NCBI GenBank assembly: GCA_049999805.1
Contig: JBNGIO010006135.1
Span: 1-20,209 of the forward strand
Direction of reading: 5' to 3'
DNA length: 20,209 bases
From: Folioceros fuciformis
Taxonomy: Eukaryota; Anthocerotophyta; Anthocerotopsida; Anthocerotales
A model generated the notes under the pieces. It saw only the letters and a program-made list of their open reading frames with translations. It was not told the DNA's origin and did not search any database. A program made the position numbers and the translations under genes. This document shows positions 15,950 through 20,209 of this stretch, in pieces. The stretch's first letter is position 1, and every line of letters begins with the position of its first letter.

Positions 15950-16215
15950 GGTGAAGGAGGAGAGGAGGAGGCAAGGAGGAGAGGAGAAAGAGAGGTCAAA
16001 CTCTCATACAGAGTCTCAATATGCAAGGGAGCTCAAGGGGGTATTTATACTCTCTAGAAGAGCTCCCTAGGAAGCTTCACAAGAAGCGCACAAGAAGCTG
16101 CGCAAGAAGCTTCCTACAAATTAGCTTAAGCTAATCTAAACCAATGATACTTAACTAGACACTAATCTTAGACTAAACACAGTAGTCTAAGCACATTGGG
16201 CTTTAATAACCTACA
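15949..16215 (-). repeat. Copia II 5' LTR, fused directly to pol
   Basis: Homologous to 12961-13221, with an expanded GGAGGA purine stretch near its coding-strand 3' end and TATAAATAC at 16049-16041. The coding-strand start reads TGTAGGTTATT, one base shorter than the other LTR. Confidence 0.92.
16211..16215 (+). repeat. Target site duplication, right copy (CTACA), merged with the LTR end
   Basis: CTACA is followed by the resumed host sequence GCCCGG. The left LTR ends AACCCTACA, so the terminal bases of the right LTR and the duplication coincide, probably through a 6-bp deletion between two CTACA copies. Confidence 0.65.
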
Positions 16216-16908
16216 GCCCGGAGCAGGGTGAAAGGAAAAGGCAAGGCCAGATGAAGTAGCCGAGTTGCGGCGGAGGTAGCTGAAGAGGCTACCGATCGAA
16301 GAGAGACCATGCCAATAGAGGAGAGCCCAACCAAGGTAGAGGAGGGCAACAACCGTCGAGGAACCCGTAATCCGTAGGGCTGGGATGGCAACCCACACCA
16401 GGAGGACGGAGCAGGGTGGAGCAGTAGCTGGGGGGATGGAAGATCTTCTACTGCCATTGGAAAGCAGAAGGCAAGCAGTTCGGGATAGCCCACGGGAGGA
16501 GGGGGTAAGCACCTCATCCGCAACAGAGGATTAGATTGTATTGCAGTATCCAAATGAGGCCACTTATGTTCCTCGCCTTTATGTGGATGGAGACCATGTG
16601 CTAAACTTAACTGTCTATGTGCATGTGGAACTAGGAGGGACGAGGGCCAACTGCTTGCAACTAAGGACTCGCAGGGGGTCCTTCTTCCACTGTTGTCGAG
16701 TGTGGGGGCTGCCTCCCTACTTTTCACAGGCAGTCCTGGAAGAGTTGACGGAGGAGGAGGCACGGGCATGGGTTGAGCGGAGCCTGTGTTGATCCTCAGC
16801 AACCGGCAACGGGAGGAGAGAAGGAGTCCCCCTCGACGGGACCCACCCACGCCACCACTGGAAAGGTCAAGCAGCAGCGGCAAGGTGGAAATAATCCAAA
16901 GTGTATAA
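16216..16908 (+). pseudogene. Second copy of the fossil ORF, 3' part (repeat segment and Cys/His C-terminal domain)
   Basis: This resumes the ORF interrupted at 12960. A VAEEAT-type repeat part (about 16263-16360) is followed by a segment starting GATGGAAGATCTT and the C-terminal domain at 16530-16790, with TYVPRLYVDGDHVLNLTV, RRGSFFHCCRVWGLPPY and LEELTEEEARAW. These match the first copy closely at the protein level. Lesions include a TGA near 16230, a TAG near 16375, a TAG at about 16533 and a 1-nt loss near 16778. After that loss the frame aligns with the first copy's ending up to TAA 16906-16908. Confidence 0.75.
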
Positions 16909-17170
16909 GAGGCATGTTGGTGCCTAACTCAGTAGCAAGAAATCAACGTTCCAAACTCGAGGAAGCTTGGCGAGGCCGTTGCCGGACAGGGAGATCTGGG
17001 CAAGTGAGTGCGTGCAGTGTTCCTAGGTGGTGGTGTGCGAGGTTTCTTTGCTTTGCGACGGGTGGTTCGGGGGACAAATCAGGAGGAGGCTCCTCACTGA
17101 GTGGAAGGCAAACGTCCCTGCTATTCCTGGTACTTCGTATTGTGTGTCGCAGTAGGAGCGATGGGGGATG
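16909..17170 (+). other. Likely first part of the gypsy-type LTR
   Basis: A TGTTGG at 16915 is a plausible LTR start, just after the fossil ORF ends. With the end at 18279 the LTR would be 1365 bp, TG...CA bounded. The polypurine tract before it is weak, so the start is uncertain. No gene is supported here. Confidence 0.4.
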
Positions 17171-17560
17171 AATCCGCCGATTGCGGAGTGGAATTGGGCA
17201 CTTGCTTCCCTTATTCCCTGGCTTTCCATCTGCTCTTCAAATAGCGGGTGAAAAGTGAGTTAAGGTGAAGGTGGGCTGCGTGTTGGAGTCGGAGGAGAGA
17301 GACAAATCCGCTGATCGCGGAGTGGAGGGAGATTCCATCCCTCCCTTATTTCCCAACTGTTGGTTGTGACCCGGTCCTAGCATTGGAGTGAGTAAGTGTT
17401 CGAGTGAAACTAGTTGAGAAGGAGAAGCGAGTGAGTGAGTGTGTGAGCTGAGAGGTGAAGGTGAGAGATCGCGGTGTTTGCAGGGAGGGAGGCAAATTCG
17501 CCGACTGCGGAGAGGAAGGAGTGTCTCTCCTTCCCTTACTTCCCGAACTGTTGACCGTGA
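17171..17560 (+). repeat. Imperfect tandem units inside the gypsy-type LTR
   Basis: Three units start AATCCGCCGATTGCGG (17171), AATCCGCTGATCGCGG (17305) and AATTCGCCGACTGCGG (17495), each followed by a purine block and a TTCCCTTATTCCC-like block; the last two also share AACTGTTG. Spacing is 134 and 190 bp, so the middle unit carries extra GAGTGAGT-rich sequence. Confidence 0.7.
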
Positions 17561-17890
17561 ATGAGTGTGCTGTGAATGTTGAGTATCTGAGAGAATGTTG
17601 AGGTGGTGACGAAGTTATTGAGAAATCGCTGAAGGAACTTTGAAGTGTGGGAAATATTGTCCCAAGTCTATGGTATGAGAGACTGTTGGAAGGTTGCTTG
17701 GGGGTCATGGATGTTGTTAAGGACAAGTGTGGGCTGTGAGGAGTGACTGTATGTTAGAATCGGCATGTGTGGAAGTGCTGTGTGGGTGTAAGGTGTGTAC
17801 GCTCATGGAGTCAGACTGTCTAAGTATGTAACTGTGGGGTGTTAAGTAACTTCAACGCGCTACCCTGGGAAATCGGGCAAAAACCCCCGA
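17561..17890. other. LTR-internal sequence, no gene
   Basis: GTG-rich sequence with no supported ORF, taken as internal LTR. It joins the conserved 3' LTR block at 17891. Confidence 0.4.
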
Positions 17891-18279
17891 GTAGAAACCC
17901 GCGGTGATACCAGGAACAACATGTGTTAGTCAGGACGTTGGGGTGGGACCCACCACGGTAGCGGAACCCGCTGCCAGTTGTGGAGACCCCTACCGGTCGT
18001 AGAGGAGCCAGTAGTTGTAGAGGCCCCTACCTCGGTGGTGGGGTGAGGGTTGAAGCCGCGGAGTTGAGTCTGTGGTAGCTAGGCCACCTGAGGGGTAGTG
18101 GACCCTGTAGGTAGTGGAACTAGGGTAGGTAAGACCTGACCTAGGTAAGAGTCGATTTTAGAAGAAACCTGTGTTACTTGGCACAAATCATTCCCTTGGG
18201 ATTGAATCCCACGGCTACAACGACATAGAGAGTTTGTGTGGACCTCGCAGTACCCTCGGGTACAACATTTTCCTCCACA
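17891..18279 (+). repeat. Gypsy-type LTR, conserved 3' portion
   Basis: Homologous to 11371-11766 and more distantly to 8014-8190. It contains CGGTAG-type repeats at 17955-18060 and ends in CTCCACA. A PBS follows three bases later, which fixes this as the 3' end of a 5' LTR. Confidence 0.85.
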
Positions 18280-18282
18280 TTT

Positions 18283-18300
18283 TGGCGCCGTTGCCGGGGA
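18283..18300 (+). other. Primer binding site, tRNA-Asp type
   Basis: TGGCGCCGTTGCCGGGGA is the PBS of many plant Ty3/gypsy elements of the Athila/Tat type and lies 3 nt after the LTR end. It shows that a gypsy element runs rightward from here. Confidence 0.92.
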
Positions 18301-18375
18301 ATGTATTGCTTTTAAGAACATAGGTAGGAGTGACTAACACTTGAATAGAGAGTCTAGGTAGTGATAGGTTGATGG

Positions 18376-20209
18376 ATGCCTTGAGTGAAGACCAGCGACT
18401 CTGAACCTGATCCTGCAGAACCACTGTTGGTAAGACGGCAACATCAGGCGGCGGAGAGATTGCAGAGAGTCGCAAGGAGATCGCAGCAAGAGAACATGCT
18501 TGCTGAACGGGAGAGAGGGACAAGGGATTAGCGCATAGCTGAAGGCCAGACTTCGTCTGAGTTAGATCTACAACCCTCGGGTTGGGAGGAGGTATCTGGG
18601 CCCAAGTACCCCGATCCAAGCCCGCTGGTTGATCTCCATTCCAGGTTGCCTTGCTCAACTTCAGTCCAGACAAACTTCGTAGGAGTAGAGGTCAGTTCAG
18701 GCGTGGTAGTTGCATCTGCTACTACAGTCGTTGCAAACACTACTACGGTAGCTATGACTACTACTCTAGTAGCTGTGACTACTAAGCAATCCTACCCGCT
18801 GTATGGGGAAAAGAAAGGATATCAGGACCCTGATGACTTTGTTGAGCGTTTTGAGCAATTAACGATTGCCAACCAGGAGGCAGGGGACGCGCAACATGTT
18901 CAGCTGTTCTATCGAGTCTTGCGGGGAGTTGCAGCCAAGTAGTACAAGCAAGAGTACCTCAAGTCATCTACTCCACCAACCACCTTTGACTCGCTCAAGA
19001 TAGCTTTCTGTGAAAGGTTCCGAGGGGTGGATGTAGAAGGTTATGTTCTGTCCAAACTTGAGAGGCTGCGGCAGAGGCAGAAGGAAACGCTGCAAGCTTA
19101 TGTGGAGCGGTTCCGCAGCTTGCAAGACCGAGCCGGCCCCATTCAGAACTTATGGCTATACCTTGGTTTGTAAGAGGCCTGGGCACGGCGATGGGGAAGC
19201 ATGTGCGCTTGTAGGTAGAAAAGGATTTGGAGCGAGCAATACGGGCCGTGCTAAACTATGAGTCCAACGTGGAAGCGAGGAAGAAATCGCGAAAAGAGGA
19301 AAGGAGAAATTGCAAGGGGAAGAAGGACCACATGAGGAAGAAAAAAAATATATTCCTCGTCCGCAGAGGATGATTCAACGGAGGAGGAGAACTCCTCTAG
19401 GGATTTCTCAGACAGCTCGTTAGCGGAGGATCTGCCCAGCTCTGAAGAGGATTCGTCCGGCGGTGAACAGAGTCGGAAGAAAAAAAAGAAGTTGCCGAAG
19501 TCTGGGTTGGAACGAAAGCGCCATCCCAAACGCAAGGAGCTGGTGAAGCAGGAGGTTGTGAGCACAAGAAGGGACGCTGAACAAGCAAGGAAGGAGGTGG
19601 AGTTGGCAACCAAGAAGGCGAAACAACATGGAAACAAGATGGAAGAAATAGTGGCCAAGTTGGAGAAACTCCACATCAATGTGGTGAAGGATCATGAGAG
19701 GCGGAGAGTCGCGACAGGAGGCAGAGAAAATCTCTACTGCTCAACTTGTGGACAACAAGGACACTCGAGAGCGAGTTGTCCACAAGTGAAGGTGCAATTG
19801 ATGGACTACGAGGAAGGAGAGGAAGAAATGTACCTGGAAGACATCTACCAGATCAAAGAAGCAACGCTGATGTCGGGATACCTAAAGACCTCGTACCCTC
19901 CAAATTTACGAAACACTACGACCATGGGAATGCGAAACCAGGCGGCCAGGGGCTCTGGACAGTTAACTACCATCTAGTGCAACAACTGCCAGGGAATCGG
20001 CCACTTTGCAAGCAGTTGTCCTTCAGCGACGCGACAAGGGAATGGTGATTATGAGAGGTTGTGCATGGACTGCAAGCAGACGGGGCATGTCACTGGAAGT
20101 GTTCTCTGCTCTGCGCCAAAGAAGGATGTGAGGATTGCTCAGACTCCGGTGACGGTAATCCAATCATTTGGGGCAAATGCAGCATCTGCGGTGCAGGTGG
20201 AGGACGCGC
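18376..20209 (+). pseudogene. gag: Decayed Ty3/gypsy-like gag, truncated by the window end
   Basis: The frame begins near ATG 18376. Stops lie at 18382 (TGA), 18529 (TAG) and 18940 (TAG). The capsid-like part has YPLYGEKKGYQDPDDFVERF, FDSLKIAFCERF and KETLQAYVERFRSLQDRA. A shift near 19145 moves to another frame (PWFVRGLGTAMGKHVRL, then TAG 19212-19214; EKDLERAIRAVLNYE), and an A8 tract (19341-19348) restores the first. A Ser/Glu-rich acidic stretch and a Lys-rich coiled coil lead to CSTCGQQGHSRASC, then TAG 19975-19977, CNNCQGIGHFASSC and CMDCKQTGHVTGSVLC. The first two are standard CCHC knuckles; the third has six residues between His and the last Cys instead of four. The protein assembles the particle and packages RNA in intact relatives. 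Pol would lie beyond the window. Confidence 0.85.

Larger units (their letters stand above)
12961..16215 (-). mobile_element. Copia II: nested, internally deleted copia element
   Basis: This minus-strand element lies inside the second copy of the fossil ORF, flanked by CTACA. Two LTRs of about 261-267 bp bound only about 2.7 kb of internal sequence. On the coding strand the 5' LTR joins directly to the GAG-pre-integrase domain, so PBS, gag and protease are absent. Integrase, RT and RNase H follow in the normal order, with stops, frameshifts and active-site changes. The two LTRs differ by roughly 14 substitutions plus small indels, counted by eye. Confidence 0.93.

Noticed and set aside
17346-17726. 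126-codon Ser/Thr-rich minus-strand ORF
   Set aside because: It is created by GAGT/GTGA-rich LTR simple sequence and has no domain.
19251-19695. Minus-strand ORFs opposite gag
   Set aside because: They are antisense shadows of the Lys/Glu-rich gag segment.

Overview
The window looks like gene-poor, repeat-packed nuclear DNA of a land plant. Almost everything recognisable is LTR retrotransposon: a Ty1/copia element with an initiator-Met tRNA primer site, a second copia element of the common plant type, and Ty3/gypsy-like material with a tRNA-Asp-type primer site of the kind plant Athila/Tat elements carry. I see no bacterial operon, no CRISPR array, no rRNA or tRNA gene and no convincing host gene. 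Species cannot be named from this sequence.

Region 1 (1-6852, + strand) is a nearly complete copia element (Copia I). Only the last 15 bp of its 5' LTR lie in the window. It has a PBS, a hairpin-rich leader, an extra 243-codon ORF ahead of gag (ORF0), gag-protease, integrase-RT-RNase H, a polypurine tract and a 228-bp 3' LTR. The polyprotein is broken by one in-frame TAG (2576-2578) and one 1-nt frameshift in a G tract (4339-4343). Between pol and the 3' LTR, on the opposite strand, lies a second extra gene: an AT-hook and acidic-tail protein whose reading frame continues correctly across a 113-bp intron with consensus splice sites. A single TGA interrupts it. ORF0 and the antisense gene are the most unusual content of the window.

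Region 2 (6853-8790) is non-coding repeat debris: degenerate TTAGG-type repeats, short GC-rich tandem repeats, a 65-bp tandem repeat, and a decayed relative of the gypsy-type LTR seen later.

Region 3 (8791-11766) holds a fossil ORF of about 800 codons kept in one frame but carrying eight internal TGA/TAG codons. Its segments are a possible plant-transposon-like domain, a coiled coil, a PVxEE-like repeat region and a Cys/His-containing C-terminal domain. An LTR-like segment follows (11371-11766). Region 4 (11767-12660) contains LTR-like debris and an AT-richer fossil reading frame of unknown identity.

Region 5 (12661-16908) is a second copy of the region 3 ORF, truncated at its 5' end and split by a nested minus-strand copia element (Copia II, 12961-16215) flanked by CTACA. 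Copia II lacks PBS, gag and protease, and its integrase and RT active sites are altered.

Region 6 (about 16915-20209) is a gypsy-type LTR with internal tandem repeats, then a PBS and a decayed gag with three zinc knuckles that runs off the window. The inferred order of events is old gypsy-type insertions, decay by nonsense mutations of C-to-T type, a younger nested Copia II, and Copia I, which has the fewest lesions.
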